From positions 62,001-126,000 of the forward strand of contig CAJNOJ010000124.1 in assembly GCA_905250025.1 (NCBI GenBank): 64,000 nt of DNA. The letters run 5' to 3'. Each line of letters begins with the position of its first letter. Position 1 is the stretch's first letter. The notes below the pieces were generated by a model. That model saw only the letters and a program-made list of their open reading frames with translations. It ran no database searches and was not told the DNA's origin. Of the stretch, positions 10,656-21,848 are shown in pieces. Position numbers and translations under genes: made by a program. Source of the DNA: Adineta ricciae (Eukaryota > Rotifera > Eurotatoria > Adinetida > Adinetidae).

Positions 10656-11032
10656 GTTTTTCTTTTTATCGAGAGACGACGAAAAGCAGCACGTATTGTT
10701 AAAGTGTTCACTTACAAAATGAAGATTTACGATAAATTTGTCTCCATTTTATTACGGTTTAGGTCAATACAAAACTTATCTTCAAAAGAAAAGAAAAAAA
10801 AGATAAGAAGATGTATAATAAAAAAAAAGGTTATATCAATACACGTATCACACGCAGTCAACATTTAAATATCACTCTTTTTTTTTAAATAAAAGAATAT
10901 ATGCACCTTGACAGTGAAGGTGGAGTGTGGGACGGTATGGCTCAGACATGTTGGTTTTGTTCTCAAATGCAAGACACGAAACTAAAAACTGATGTACTTT
11001 TCTCATTTCACTGAGTATTCGTCAGATAAAAC
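10656..11032. other. Noncoding interval
   Basis: 5' flank of the peptidase gene, A/T-rich with poly-A and poly-T tracts (about 10786-10830, 10877-10890). No coding or RNA gene seen. Confidence 0.4.
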
Positions 11033-11882
11033 AATGAGCCAAGTTCCCATTTTGCTTGTAAACCACCAGCCATAGCCAAATAAGCGGTTAAAGAGAGAGA
11101 CAATTTTCTTGTCAAAGAACGCTCTCCTCTTTTTGATCTGTATCCCTCTTCACTGTTCCATCTCTGCCCTGTAAACGAGAGACCGTTCACCATTCACCTC
11201 ATCTTATTTTCTCTTTGATCTTTTTCGTGTCATTCCGCTGGATATGCGCAATCAACGCTGATATATCGATTTGACCACTTGAGCCAAACGCGTCAGAGAT
11301 ATTGATCAGAAGGAAGCACATGAAAAGTCACGTTTTTCGATGATTCTTTCCGGCAGAACCACGCGATAGAAATCAGTGTCAAAAAGTTGGTACAAGCATT
11401 CTAGCTAAGCGTATTTTTATTTGGGGAGACAGATCGATCTCATTGACGGAAGCACGACTAGCGATCCTGTGCTAAGTATACCAATTAAGAAAATTAATAC
11501 CTTCTTTGATCGATTTGATCAAAGATGATTAAAAACAGACGAGAGAAGGAATAAAAGAATACTGCGAGATGACGGTTATACTCTCTAACGTGATCCATTT
11601 TCAGCAAAGTGACAAGTTCATCTTCTTGTTCAACCGTTGACGGCAGCTCAATCACTGAGTATTGCTACATTGGGCTTACGAGCGACGGCAGTATAGACAG
11701 TAAGTATATTTCAGCGTTGATTGCGCATATCCAGCGCAATAACATGAAAGAAGTCAAAGACGGGTGTGGATCAAAGGGAAAATAAGATGAGGTGAATGGT
11801 GAACGGCCTCTCGTTTGCAGGAAAGAGATGGAACAGTGAGGAGAGATACAGAGCAAAAGAGGAGACCACTCTTTGGCAAGAA

Positions 11883-11918
<36 letters not shown>

Positions 11919-11973
11919 AACCGCTTATTTGGCTGGCTGGTGGCTTACAAGCAAAATGGGAACATGACTCATT
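11033..11973. mobile_element. Long-inverted-repeat (foldback/MITE-like) element
   Basis: Two arms of about 240-260 bp are inverted copies of each other: left 11033-11268, right about 11705-11973. Matching landmarks are 'gttcccattttgcttgtaa', 'ccaaataagcggttaaagaga', 'ggtgaatggtgaac', and 'ggatatgcgcaatcaacgctga', each found in reverse complement on the other side. The spacer (11269-11704) has no gene. Mirror-image frames on both arms (11008-11193 minus, 11796-12008 plus) arise from the repeat and are not genes. Arms differ by substitutions and an expanded CT tract on the right. No certain target-site duplication was found. Best read as a nonautonomous foldback transposon, possibly old. Confidence 0.7.
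11886..11916. repeat. (TC)n microsatellite
   Basis: About 15 TC units in the right arm of the inverted repeat. The left arm has only a short GAGAGAGA at the same place (about 11092-11099), so the tract expanded after the arms formed. Confidence 0.9.
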
Positions 11974-12470
11974 TCCAATTTATGTATATGTTACATCAAC
12001 TCCTGTGACAAGAAGGATGTTTTTTTTACTTCATAGTTCTTTGTAGACTAAGTTGTATGCATAATAGTCAGTCTATTAACTAGAGTAGAAATACTTTCAC
12101 TCCACGTTTGGCGTATAATTCTCTACGTTTCTCGTATGCATTGCAGCATATTTTCCAGATCTCCAACCATCATGTGTTTTTACCCGTGATTGATGCCATT
12201 CGCAGCAAGAAATTTCATCATAACTACATAACGATGACTCATTTCACACCTTCGATTCCATTGTTTCTGTTTACATAAATCAAAGATTTCATGTTTTTTG
12301 GTTTCTTCCACCATAATGATGAACATGACTCATCATGACGAAAGGTTTTTTCTCTACTACCGTATGAAACATGTTATATAGCCGATAGTAGATTGTTTAA
12401 ATCGCTTTATCAGACGAACTCAACAGACCAAAGCAATTTCAACTCAATTCTCGGCTACACTGACGAAATA
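11974..12470. other. Interval upstream of unknown gene
   Basis: No gene is firmly supported. The reading frame of the next gene stays open from 12393, and 'ctttatcag' near 12402-12412 could be a splice acceptor, so an upstream exon may lie here. Confidence 0.35.
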
Positions 12471-12893
12471 ATGGCTGTTACTGCACAGAGTATTTTCGAT
12501 AATTTAAAAGCAGCTCATCCCGAAGATAATCTTGTGGTTTATAAATATACAAGACCAGGTGGAGCATCTAGCTATTTCGGTACTCAACTATTAAATATTG
12601 ATTTAAATGACGACGAAGTGTTAACGGCATACAAACTGTCAGAATCTTCCGGACCGTGGATGAATGAAGCTGAAATAAAATCAAAAGCATTTCCATTTGT
12701 CTACGATACAAGAAGCGTAACAGATAATGGCAGAAGGCGCACTATTCTTAAAGTTAGCTTGAAAGTTGCATTCCCAAATCATTACGTAAATGTTTTTATA
12801 TTCGGAAGCGGTTGGAGCCGAAACAATAGAAGTAAAGGTGCTGCTGCTTTTAAGAATGAATATGGGTCGGACGTTGATATTGTTTTAAGTTAA
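12471..12893 (+). CDS. Unknown 140-residue protein
   Basis: The ATG at 12471 begins MAVTAQSIFDNLKAAHPEDN and ends at the TAA shared with position 23 of the window. The frame extends upstream to 12393 without an ATG, so a further 5' exon is possible. Soluble, mixed alpha/beta composition, no signal peptide or membrane segment. It includes a basic patch (DNGRRRTILKVSLKV) and a Gly/Trp-containing stretch (FIFGSGWSRNNRSKG). I do not recognise the family. The presence of its 3' end in both homologous blocks suggests a paired gene. Confidence 0.55.
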   Translation: MAVTAQSIFDNLKAAHPEDNLVVYKYTRPGGASSYFGTQLLNIDLNDDEVLTAYKLSESSGPWMNEAEIKSKAFPFVYDTRSVTDNGRRRTILKVSLKVAFPNHYVNVFIFGSGWSRNNRSKGAAAFKNEYGSDVDIVLS

Positions 12894-13971
12894 ATGTTCG
12901 GCCAGGTTATACAATTCAAAATAATACCTGTGTGTTTCAGTTACACTTAATCTCGAATTTTATTTTACTTTTTTATGAAATACAGATGAGTTTTTACTCT
13001 TGATAATGTTCTTATCAATAGCAGCACTCTGTTAACACGCTGAAAATTTTCTCTCGTCAGGTGAATAGATCTGATTTTTACGTGTATTAATAATCTTTTA
13101 CCTTAAAAATACATACGAATCAAAAGACTTGTTTATTGATCACATAATTCTGTATATTCATTCATTTTGATATAAATACGTCATAAGTTGCCCATCCATA
13201 CTCTCACTTAAATACTCGCTTGAGATTTATAATTATTTCTGATGACCAGTTTTGTCGGATTAAAGTAGAACATATATGTGATTTACTTTTATGTTCTTCT
13301 CGCGTGTGATATTTGATTGAAAGATCAACAAGTGTTGTAAACCGATAATTGATGACTACCGATACGATCTTATTTGGTATTTCTTAGCAAGTTGTCTAAC
13401 ATTAACATCATGTGTCGTCGATTTCATTAAAGATCTGGTTGCATTTCTATTTGTTTGACAATATTGCATTCATTTTGATGAAAACATTTCTTATTTCATG
13501 TTATCAAAATAATGTTTTCTTCTATACAATTCTCACAGTAGGCGAGTTCGAATTATTCGAGATAACGATTGACAAAAATTCTCATTTAAAATTATTGTTA
13601 GGGCTTTATATTTACATTTGACAATAATATGGTTCGTTTCTTCTTTTGATAAAATATTGGGTGGAGCAGTTATTCTGTCTCTCTCGTCTGTTGTCATAGG
13701 CGAACTGTAATTTTGTATTGCCAATCGAGCATGTTGTCAAAGTCAACATTACGTTTATTATAAAAACACGATCATATAAAGTGGAAAGTTCCAACATCTT
13801 GTCTAAAGTATTTTTTTAGGGTGGGCGATATACTTTCCATTCGGGTCGTTACTTCCGTACCAATTCGTTTGTAAAATAGGTGACGGTAGCAATTTTTGTC
13901 ATTAAAATCATTTCAGAGTTTATTCAATATTGGCTGGTAAATATTTCAGATTTGTTTTCGAGCTGAAACCG
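12894..13971. other. Noncoding interval
   Basis: Homologue of 24-1074, with small indels such as an extra ~25 bp near 13490-13515. No supported gene. Confidence 0.45.
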
Positions 13972-14238
13972 ATGATGCGCATTGATTCAATTGTCACTAC
14001 ATTAATAATCGTCATACTCGTGATCGATGCTGTTGTGGGCGCATCACTCAATTCAACAAACAGCACTGTAGATTTATTGGATGACAGAGACATAGCTGTC
14101 AGTCAGTCTCTGAGAAATCTGTCGACAGCAAGTAGCGAGAATACATCGCCATCATATGTCATTTATATCGGTGGAGGTGCGGGTGGAATTGTCGGTTTCA
14201 TTTGCCTGATTTGCTTGATTTACTGTTGCTGCTGCTGA
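13972..14238 (+). CDS. Small type I membrane protein with Cys tail (copy 2)
   Basis: An 88-residue homologue of the gene at 1075. Signal peptide (MMRIDSIVTTLIIVILVIDA...), sequon-rich ectodomain (NSTNST, NLSTASSENTS), Gly-rich membrane helix, and terminal CCCC. It is one residue shorter because the tail is CCCC instead of CCCRC. Most changes lie in the signal peptide and ectodomain; the membrane segment and Cys tail are retained, which argues for selection. Function unknown. Confidence 0.6.
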   Translation: MMRIDSIVTTLIIVILVIDAVVGASLNSTNSTVDLLDDRDIAVSQSLRNLSTASSENTSPSYVIYIGGGAGGIVGFICLICLIYCCCC

Positions 14239-14645
14239 GATAGAATTTTTTATCCTATTCAAGAACATTTGTTTTTTATATATCCACTTGAAAAAAAATT
14301 GCAAAGCGAATTCATCCTATAATAGCATTGCATTCTTCTCTTAAACTACAATCGAATACATGAACGTTCTACTGAGTGTAATTTGTTGTATGACGAATGA
14401 GTTCTAGAGGTATAGAATATTTATTGTGCTTTACAATAAAATGATGGCTGGTTAATTTATTATCCGTTGATACAGTTGCTCCAAGATTCCATCTGTGACA
14501 ATTTTTCATTTTTTTTCATTTGAACAAAACATTCCCGTGACATATTTTTCTGTGCTATATGACGATACGATTTTATTTCTCTTATAAAAAGCATAGTTTT
14601 TATTTTAAATCATGTCGACTGGTTGACTTGTCATCTAATCGTAAG
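14239..14645. other. Noncoding interval
   Basis: Counterpart of 1345-1814, with AATAAA near 14434. No gene seen. Confidence 0.4.
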
Positions 14646-15316
14646 ATGAAATTGCAATCGAAGAATGGTGACGTTTTGGCTATTGATGGAGGGATTCTTC
14701 GACGATCACAAGTACTTGAGAACTTTTTTGAAAGTAAGAGCAATCGTATATCACATTCATAATCACTCTGACTCAATTCGTCCTTCACGGTATACTTGTA
14801 GCATCTGGAGATGATGATACGATCCCATTGCCGAATGTCAGCTTATCTACTCTGAAAAAAGTAATTCTATTTGTGCAGCAAGCATCAGTGTTGTAGTAAA
14901 GCGTAGATATCAACTATAAACTCTTATTTATATATAGGTAATCGAATCGATGGAGTATCATACGAATAGTATTCCAGGATCTGTAGAAATTAATAATGAC
15001 GATCGTATACAAAAGTTTTTGATTTAGTTTTGGTTTAAGTATACAAAGTCTATTGGATACGACATGCGAACTGATAGCTGGCTTGATTAAAAATAAATCA
15101 CCGGAAGAAATTCGTCGTATGTTTCATGTCAAATCAAATGCGATATCGAACAAAGTTCGTTTCTTCGTAAATGCTTTTCTCACAAACACTCACAATGGTA
15201 TTTTCATAGGAAACAGAAGTGTCGATTACAAACAGCTTCACATCATAAAAGCAAAACCGGAAGTGGATTATTACGTTAATACAGAATTTTTACTAAACGC
15301 TCACATTTTCAGTTGA
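14646..15316 (+). pseudogene. Decayed Skp1-like gene (copy 2)
   Basis: This copy shows the family best. Exon 1 (14646 to about 14734) gives MKLQSKNGDVLAIDGGILRR. It splices in phase to an exon from about 14803 reading SGDDDTIPLPNVSLSTLKK then VILFVQQ, a clear match to Skp1 (DDPVPLPNV...LKKVI). The frame then meets a TAG (14896-14898). A third block (about 14939-15027) ends in its own TAG, and the last block reads LLDTTCELIAGLIKNKSPEE then IRRMFHVKSN before a non-Skp1 tail to 15316. The BTB core helices before LLDTTC are missing. Damage differs from copy 1, which has a 1-bp insertion and 54-bp deletion, so the two decayed partly independently. Confidence 0.65.
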
Positions 15317-15608
15317 AATCTATTTATCTAACAGATAACTACACAATAAAAGTACAATATTGACAAAATATGTATTCTTCGAAAAGCGAACATATTCAAC
15401 TGGATTATATATGTATTTAAAAACTTAAGAGACAAACGAGTTGAATAGATACTGATAATGATGATTAGACACCATAGATTTCAATTTAAATCGTAGCAGG
15501 ATCAAAATGATGCTTGTAATCATTCGAAGCCGTGATATAATCGACGAATTTCTCCTTTAATACACTATGAAATCGAAATGATGCAAACAGTAGCACATAA
15601 GAGAACAC

Positions 15609-16418
15609 TTACCGGTTACTTCCATCGTCGAGTTTACCCCAATGAGATTCCCAATTGGCAGTCGACGGAGTCCATGAGTCGTCCGATGGATTAGTTTTCG
15701 AAGTAATCCAATGGTTATATTTATTCAAACGATTGAATATTCGTTCAGCTTGTTCGCGTGATATGAAATCTATATAAAATCATAGTAAAATAAGAGGAAG
15801 AGATGAGTAATGAGCATAGCAATACCAGATGGTGAATTATTCTGATCCAGAACGTAATTAAATCGATCGAGAAATGAAATACCATTTGGTGATATACCCA
15901 CATGATGAGATAGCATCAAATATGCTTCGGCGAATTCTATTCATAGGGAAAAGATGACTTAAGTATAATTAACGCTAATTATTTCGTTTCTTATTCACCT
16001 TCGAATGATAATAATCCTAAAAGCGGATTAAATAAAGCAATAGTTTGAGAAAAGAAGAGAATTATTCCTTTACCTGTTCCATCGAAATCATATGTTTCGA
16101 AGACATAATCTGACAATCTGTTGAGTTCGTTTTCGCTAAACATCGGTGGTAAAGCGCTGGGAAGGCTGCTTGCTTGAGTATTGATGAACATTTTCTTGTA
16201 CAAATGACGGAATTCTCTCTTGTCCATTTTATTGTCATTTCCAGTTGTTGTTGCAAATTCCTCATGAATCTTCTCAACTGTTGAGAGAGGAACGCCTATA
16301 GTTAAAGCAGTAAATTGAGTAGTAATTACGAAGAAAATGACGAATAGTTACCAGTTACATCACTGAACCGAACTAAATCCCACTCTGAGAATGGTTTCTT
16401 CGAGCTGCGACTACCCAT
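15609..16418 (-). CDS. Neuronal-calcium-sensor-like EF-hand protein (copy 2)
   Basis: Same four-exon gene as 2726-3535. Exon 1 is 16352-16418, exon 2 is 16074-16295, and the stop TAA is at 15609-15611. The N-terminus is MGSRSSKKPFSEWDLVRFSD, again a myristoylation signal. Three EF-hand-like segments are kept, including NKMDKREFRHLYKKMF and YDFDGT. The internal Met of copy 1 exon 2 is Thr here, confirming that translation starts in exon 1. Likely a membrane-bound Ca2+ sensor. Its 3' neighbour is the Skp1 relic; on the 5' side lies the convergent end of the glycosyltransferase. Confidence 0.75.
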
Positions 16419-16985
16419 TGGCACGATAAAAGTTGTATTCTAACGGCAACACGTGCTATTGTAGCACAAAGTGTTGTTCGTTTCTCTCGCTCTTTTTTTT
16501 CTTTCCTCCTTTCCGTTTTTTCCCAAGAGAGAGATGATTCAATGCAATTCATTGCTTCATTCTTAATTGAATCGGCCAGAATAGGAAAAAATGAACGACT
16601 TTTTCTTTATCGTTCTACCCTTTTACATGAACTTAAATATAGTTAAGAGAATAGAAGTAGAAAAAGAGCACAGGATGATTCTGCATACAATCACTGTAAA
16701 AGAAGACATTGTTGTGATAAGGATAAAATTGAAAAAAATGAAACAATGAAATACTAGTACAAAGAAGAGAAAGTGAAAAATGATCTATTGACACATATAA
16801 CTTCGTTTATCTCGTTCATGCAACATAGAAAACAGAAAGATGGCGCAATGATCCAGTGGCTAAAGCTTATATATGAAATTAAATGCCACAATACCATTCT
16901 GGAATGTACGTTCTCACCGAAAAACGTTCACTTGTAAGCACTATTTCACTAATTCAGTATTGATGATTTTTAGATTCTCAAAATA
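16419..16985. other. Noncoding interval
   Basis: Homologue of 3536-4106. Pyrimidine tract and GAGAGAG near 16490-16535. No gene seen. Confidence 0.4.
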
Positions 16986-18050
16986 CTATTTAATTCGAAA
17001 TTCTGGGTTAATAAATATTCGTCCTTGATGCTTTTCTCGTATACATAAATGAAATGGTACATGTTCACAAGTAGGGCCTGTACCATTATAACGACATCCA
17101 CGAGTGGAATTGAGTTTATACAGAGCAGCACCACCAAACCCTGAACGAACTTCGATTAAACCACGTTCGATGGGAATTTGCTTTGTATGAACTCCGATAA
17201 TTTGATTAACTAACGATTCAGAACAATAGTACTCTGGTGATTTGCTTAAATTCCATATTCGATGCCAAATATCATAATTCATTACTGAATCGGATAGAGT
17301 ACGTAATGCCCATATATCATAATAGTGACCCTTGGTTGTTGCAATCATGACAGACCAGTCATTGTGAAGGTATTTAAAATTCGTCAGAAATGAAGAAGCT
17401 TGCATAGCAAACATATCAACATCGATCATGAAAATATAATCAGCTGACAAGGTATGCGCTTTGTCTAACAGCATATTACGACAATAGGCAAGACGCTCCG
17501 TACGCTCAGAAATTGACCTTGATAGTCGTCCATAGAAATAAACATGGACTCGGGACCACTGGCGAAGTTTTACAATGGTTTTGTCAGTTGAATCACTTTC
17601 GAGAATATGAATCGAAGAAGATGGATGGAAAAGATCGATGATCGGCTCGATATAGTTTCGATACGCTTCAATATGATTTTCAATGTTACGTGCACAAGAG
17701 AGAACAACTAAACGAAGTGAACGAAGTTGACGAAGAGAATCTTGATAGGACGAATTTGATATCTCTTGTGGTAGATTGGCTTGAGGATACTCACGTTCGA
17801 AAAACGAACGATTGTCAGATATAGTGTATGGTTGGCAAGTGAAGTAAACGAATGTTCTTGCTACTTTTAGTACAGAAACGATGCGTGAATAGTTCTTAGT
17901 GGCAAATAAGCTAATGACAACGAGACATGCGATCGCCAAGAGAATTAATACATATTTCAATATAATACATTTTGATTGACATCCGATAAGTCTTCGTCGT
18001 TTTCGATAATAACTAAAATTTGATTCTTGTACGAAATCTAAATCGATCAT
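16986..18050 (-). CDS. Type II membrane glycosyltransferase (GT-A-like)
   Basis: A single-exon 354-residue protein. Basic cytosolic N-terminus (YRKRRRLIG), one signal-anchor helix at about 28-48 (ILKYVLILLAIACLVVISLF), then a lumenal catalytic region. The order LVVLSCARNIENHIEAYRNY, HILESDSTDKT, ERLAYCRNMLLD, ADYIFMIDVDMF fits a GT-A nucleotide-sugar transferase: DVD is the metal-binding DXD motif and the ESDS(T)DKT and RLAYCRN blocks resemble the GT69/CAP59 mannosyltransferase group. Two sequons and conserved Cys residues fit a Golgi lumenal fold. Exact sugar and acceptor unknown. A severed copy lies at 4107-4194 and a 5' partial copy at 29723-30255. Confidence 0.7.
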   Translation of the reverse strand: MIDLDFVQESNFSYYRKRRRLIGCQSKCIILKYVLILLAIACLVVISLFATKNYSRIVSVLKVARTFVYFTCQPYTISDNRSFFEREYPQANLPQEISNSSYQDSLRQLRSLRLVVLSCARNIENHIEAYRNYIEPIIDLFHPSSSIHILESDSTDKTIVKLRQWSRVHVYFYGRLSRSISERTERLAYCRNMLLDKAHTLSADYIFMIDVDMFAMQASSFLTNFKYLHNDWSVMIATTKGHYYDIWALRTLSDSVMNYDIWHRIWNLSKSPEYYCSESLVNQIIGVHTKQIPIERGLIEVRSGFGGAALYKLNSTRGCRYNGTGPTCEHVPFHLCIREKHQGRIFINPEFRIK

Positions 18051-18243
18051 CTCCGATCGAGTCTGACACCAAACTTGAAAGACCTACGACTGTTTGGAGC
18101 ACTTTGTTGATCGAAAAAAAATGTACTCGATAACGATTGCACGATTGACAGAAATCTATGACATTTCAAAACCTACGCAGAAAACGGAAATATTATACTC
18201 TGCTATTCTTTTCCAATCACTGAAGCGTGACGCTGCGTAAATA

Positions 18244-19381
18244 TTACGTCAAACGCTCCAAGTTCACATGCTGAAAAACGTCAATTAATGAAAATGACTC
18301 TTTTTGCACACCGAAAAACAAAAAAGTAAACGTACTGCGTGAAACAACGCATTTCCAATTTCTGTGTGCACGACATTGATTGATTATGTTTGAGCTTATT
18401 CGCATCAAGATTTGTTCACGAAGAGATCGAAGTTGTCGAATGAATTCGGTGCGAAATAACTTCGAATTTAAGCAATGCACATAAAAGTTGATCTGTGGAA
18501 AGAAAATATGATTGAGATAGTGTTCATTTTTAGACTCTCCAAAGTCTTACTTCATAGTCCGAACATCGCAGCTAACTTGTAACGATGAAAACTTGGAACA
18601 TGTTTGACCATAACTCGTGAATAAGCGTAAAGATAGGGCAATCATCTGAGCGATAGCAAGTGGCAACGTGATTAGAAGAAAAACTACAACAGCTGAAAGC
18701 ATAAATACAAGCATTTGATTTTGCTCATATTTTCAATGCTGTATATCAAGGTTAACTCGATGAATGGGATTGATAGGTGTTACTGGTCGCTTACATTTAC
18801 GTATAATGATAGTAACATCTAGCCTAGGAACAACCATGATTACCGCTGGTATCAATGGACTAATCTATATACCTAGAACAAACGCTATCCATTTTATTCA
18901 CCACATAAGATAATCCGGACTACCATGTTTAATGGTTCATTGAAAATAGAAGAAAGAAAAATACTCCAAATTCATAAGACTTGGCGTACAATCGATTTTT
19001 CGAACTCTGAAGTCACTACAGGTAAGTGAAGATCAATGTCTATGATGAGAACTACAAATATCGTCAATAGAGTTCTTCCTCGGAGTGCACAGCGAAACTG
19101 ATTTGAATGAAAATCGAGTCCGAATCCATTGACCGAGTAGAGCTAGTACCGAAATTCAATAAAATCAAATAAAAAAATAATAAAACAAACATGTTGAAGA
19201 CCAATAGCGCAAGAAAGAAGCATCCAATTGAGCTATTTCTCAAAAGTCGACCGTGAAAAGGTGAATAAACTAAACAATATGTATATATCGAAATATTCAC
19301 GTACACTTTATTCTTTACTTTTTCAATGTTTGTCATAAAAACTACGTTTAGAGTGTACATTATAAGAATTGTTAATAACAC
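18244..19381 (-). pseudogene. Degenerate rhodopsin-like GPCR (copy 1)
   Basis: Minus-strand pieces follow GPCR order. About 19110-19275: PFHGRLLRNSSIGCFFLAL continuing into a hydrophobic TM2. About 18780-18870: PLIPAVIMVVPRLDVTIII, TM5-like. About 18590-18720: QMLVFMLSAVVVFLLITLPL, the TM6 pattern. 18244 to about 18497: INFYVHCLNSKLFRTEFIR, the TM7 end and helix 8. An in-frame TGA at 18733-18735 separates TM5 from TM6, and TM1, TM3 and TM4 are not recognisable. A splice donor after the TM6 exon and an acceptor 'tttccacag' before TM7 remain. Probably a dead FMRFamide-receptor-type gene. The allele at 30480-31380 has lost the TM6 exon. Confidence 0.6.
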
Positions 19382-20161
19382 TCTTCGAAATTATCATAAA
19401 ACTTAAAACTGCATGACCCGAAGTGTTACTTCTCCATTTCATTATTAAATAATGATGAAGATAAAGTAGTAGTCCGACGATAATAGACTTGATTCATAAA
19501 AAAAACATAGAAGAATCTTCTGTTTACTCTTTATTGTAGTTCAATACTATATGTGATCAATTTCATTCTATTTAAATAAAAATTTATGTCTAGAAAAATT
19601 GCTGCTTAGCATATTCATTACCCAGATAAAAGTACCTGTTAAATAATATATTTGACACTATCGTATAAAAGAAAATTTGACGATTACAAGATTAAGCAAA
19701 AATACGTGATTTATTGTCATTCAGCTCGATTATTATGTTTCTTCTATCGTTTCTAATATCTATTCAATTGCATAAACTTACGATTTAGTTAGTATACCAA
19801 TCAAAATATCATTTAATTTGCATAAAAACAAAACAAAACCGAGCATGTTTTAAATATTTGTCGCAATAGAATATCTAGGTGTAATTATATTATTCATTAG
19901 AAGATAAGTTTCATTAGAATAAAAAGTAATAGAACTAATAATTTTCAACCCTTCCGGATTGTTGCTCACTCTTCATTATGTCTAATGACAAAAAGAAACG
20001 TGTTGAAATCAACCTAGGTATATATGTTCTGTTTGAAGCATCATTTCTGGTTAATGAATTTTTCCTTTGAGAGACTTCTCTAATTAAAAAGACTAGCCTA
20101 GGTACGTGTTCTGTCGCATTCATTCTACAACTGATACTTTGCAATTTCTTTTCTTATTATA
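19382..20161. other. Noncoding interval
   Basis: 5' flank of the intact GPCR gene, AT-rich. Aligns closely with 31381-32141, with short indels. No coding sequence or clear TATA box identified. Confidence 0.4.
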
Positions 20162-21154
20162 ATGAACATTTCATTCGTAAATTCAACGGAAACCATTGTC
20201 GGTTTCGAAACGCCATGGACAAGAAATATCAAATTCTTTCTTTTTGTGGCACTTGAACCGCCAGCACTGCTTCTGAACAGTGTTCTTATCTTCTATCTCG
20301 TTGCTGATCGAACACTTCGTGGAACTCTTCAATATCATGCCGTTTTAGCATTACTCATCGTCACTTTTCTCACCAACTCTATCGAAGTACCACGCATCAT
20401 TCATTATCTGCACTTAGGCATTGTTTTACCACAAACCGATCTCAACTGTTTGATATGGCAATGTTGTGATTATCTCTTGTTCAGCTCTGTTAATGTTCTC
20501 ATGTGTTGGACATCGATCGAACGATATCTCTTCATTTTTCATAGAAATCTCTTCACAACTGCCAGAGGTCGACTGTTATATCACTACATACCATTCGTGG
20601 TCATCATTGTCTATCTCGCTCTCTTCTACATTGGAGTTATTTTCATCTATCCATGTGATGCACAGTTCGATTTCAGTCAACCACTCTGTGGATTCCCATG
20701 TTACACTACACAAGCAGTCATCTCATTCTATGATCTGTTTGCTCACAGTTTCTGTCCGATGTTTGTGGATGTTTTACTTAACATAGTGCTGATCATTCGT
20801 GTGCTGTATCGAAAACGAGTTGGTCTCTTGCAACAACGCCACCACCATCACGCTAAAGAATGGCAACAAAATTGTAAAATGATAGTTCAACTACTGTTCA
20901 TCACGTGTACATATTTGATGTTTCAAGTGCCTTTTGATGTGATAGTGATGCTGCTGGTGTTTGTTAGTTTACCGGAATGGATAATTCGTGTGCAAGCGCT
21001 GTATTTTTATTATTTTTTCTGGTTATTGACATTAGTTTTACCACTCGTGTGCATGATATGCTTGCCAGAAGTGATGAAGAAAATGAAGACTTCTTTATCA
21101 CAAAGATTAAGGCGAGATAATACAATATCACCTATGAATCTAACTCGACGTTGA
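20162..21154 (+). CDS. Intronless rhodopsin-like GPCR
   Basis: A 330-residue receptor with seven hydrophobic helices. The extracellular N-terminus has sequons (NIS, NST). TM1 (about 26-47) is followed by a [11 protein letters not shown] loop and TM2. A Cys before TM3 (LNCLIWQCC) can pair with Cys in the second extracellular loop (PLCGFPCY). TM3 ends [13 protein letters not shown], an ERY variant of DRY. Intracellular loop 3 is His-rich (RHHHHAKEW), and TM6 and TM7 are [16 protein letters not shown] and [20 protein letters not shown]. Typical of the large lineage-specific receptor sets of bdelloids; ligand unknown. Copies: a 3'-truncated allele at 32142-32519, and short relics at 43776 and 50246. 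Confidence 0.85.
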   Translation: MNISFVNSTETIVGFETPWTRNIKFFLFVALEPPALLLNSVLIFYLVADRTLRGTLQYHAVLALLIVTFLTNSIEVPRIIHYLHLGIVLPQTDLNCLIWQCCDYLLFSSVNVLMCWTSIERYLFIFHRNLFTTARGRLLYHYIPFVVIIVYLALFYIGVIFIYPCDAQFDFSQPLCGFPCYTTQAVISFYDLFAHSFCPMFVDVLLNIVLIIRVLYRKRVGLLQQRHHHHAKEWQQNCKMIVQLLFITCTYLMFQVPFDVIVMLLVFVSLPEWIIRVQALYFYYFFWLLTLVLPLVCMICLPEVMKKMKTSLSQRLRRDNTISPMNLTRR

Positions 21155-21848
21155 CATTAATATTAGCTAATAAAAAATAAACCAGCTTAAATACAGACGG
21201 TATATCGTAAAAGTCACTATTTGCATAGAAATGGTATCGTAATCGAATTTTTGCAAGAGATTGTTCTGTTGAAACATTTGTTTGATCTAAACTAACCTTA
21301 TATTTATTTCCGACGTATCTAATACGTTTTTCTGACTTATATGTTCAATGTGTATCGTCTCCAATTGATACGGATATTAAATCTCGCTTTTCACTCTTAA
21401 ATTCGCGGTACCATAATCTGGTCAGAAGACTGCCTACTCTCACAATAAGAGAGAAGATTTTTCTTTTATTAGCTTGCTATAGACAATTGACTATGATACG
21501 CGGAGAAGTAGTATAGAATAAATGAGAGGTTCTTTCCATTTTTCACGACTTCTTCACATGGGGCGATTATTAATCGTAAACAGGATTTTGAATCGTCCGC
21601 GTCTATCTGATAAAGCATCGAAAAATAAAATTAAATAATTCATACTGGGGAAAAATCTCAACTATTATATTTTTACCCATAATCGAATCTTTAAGTGACA
21701 GTATGTTGGAAAGAAGGAGAGTATATTATGACTCTTATCAAGCTTTTTTCTCTACCTATTGTGCAAATAAATACAGCAGTATACAAGAAAGCCGATAAAG
21801 CACTCAATCGTTGTGTAAAGCACAAGAGGGATTGCATGCGATAACCAT
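21155..21848. other. Noncoding interval between GPCR and MACPF-LRR genes
   Basis: AT-rich, holding the 3' flank of the GPCR (AATAAA near 21176) and the promoter of the next gene. The equivalent stretch is missing at the 32520 join. No gene seen. Confidence 0.4.

Noticed and set aside
11008-12008. Two similar small genes in opposite orientation (MVNGLSF...)
   Set aside because: The similarity comes from the inverted repeat at the DNA level; the frames include a TC microsatellite and have no recognisable domain.
1-17073. True tandem duplication of the first 4.2 kb
   Set aside because: Possible, but the repeated blocks lie on different contigs joined by N and follow a pattern repeated along the whole window, so haplotig joining is simpler.
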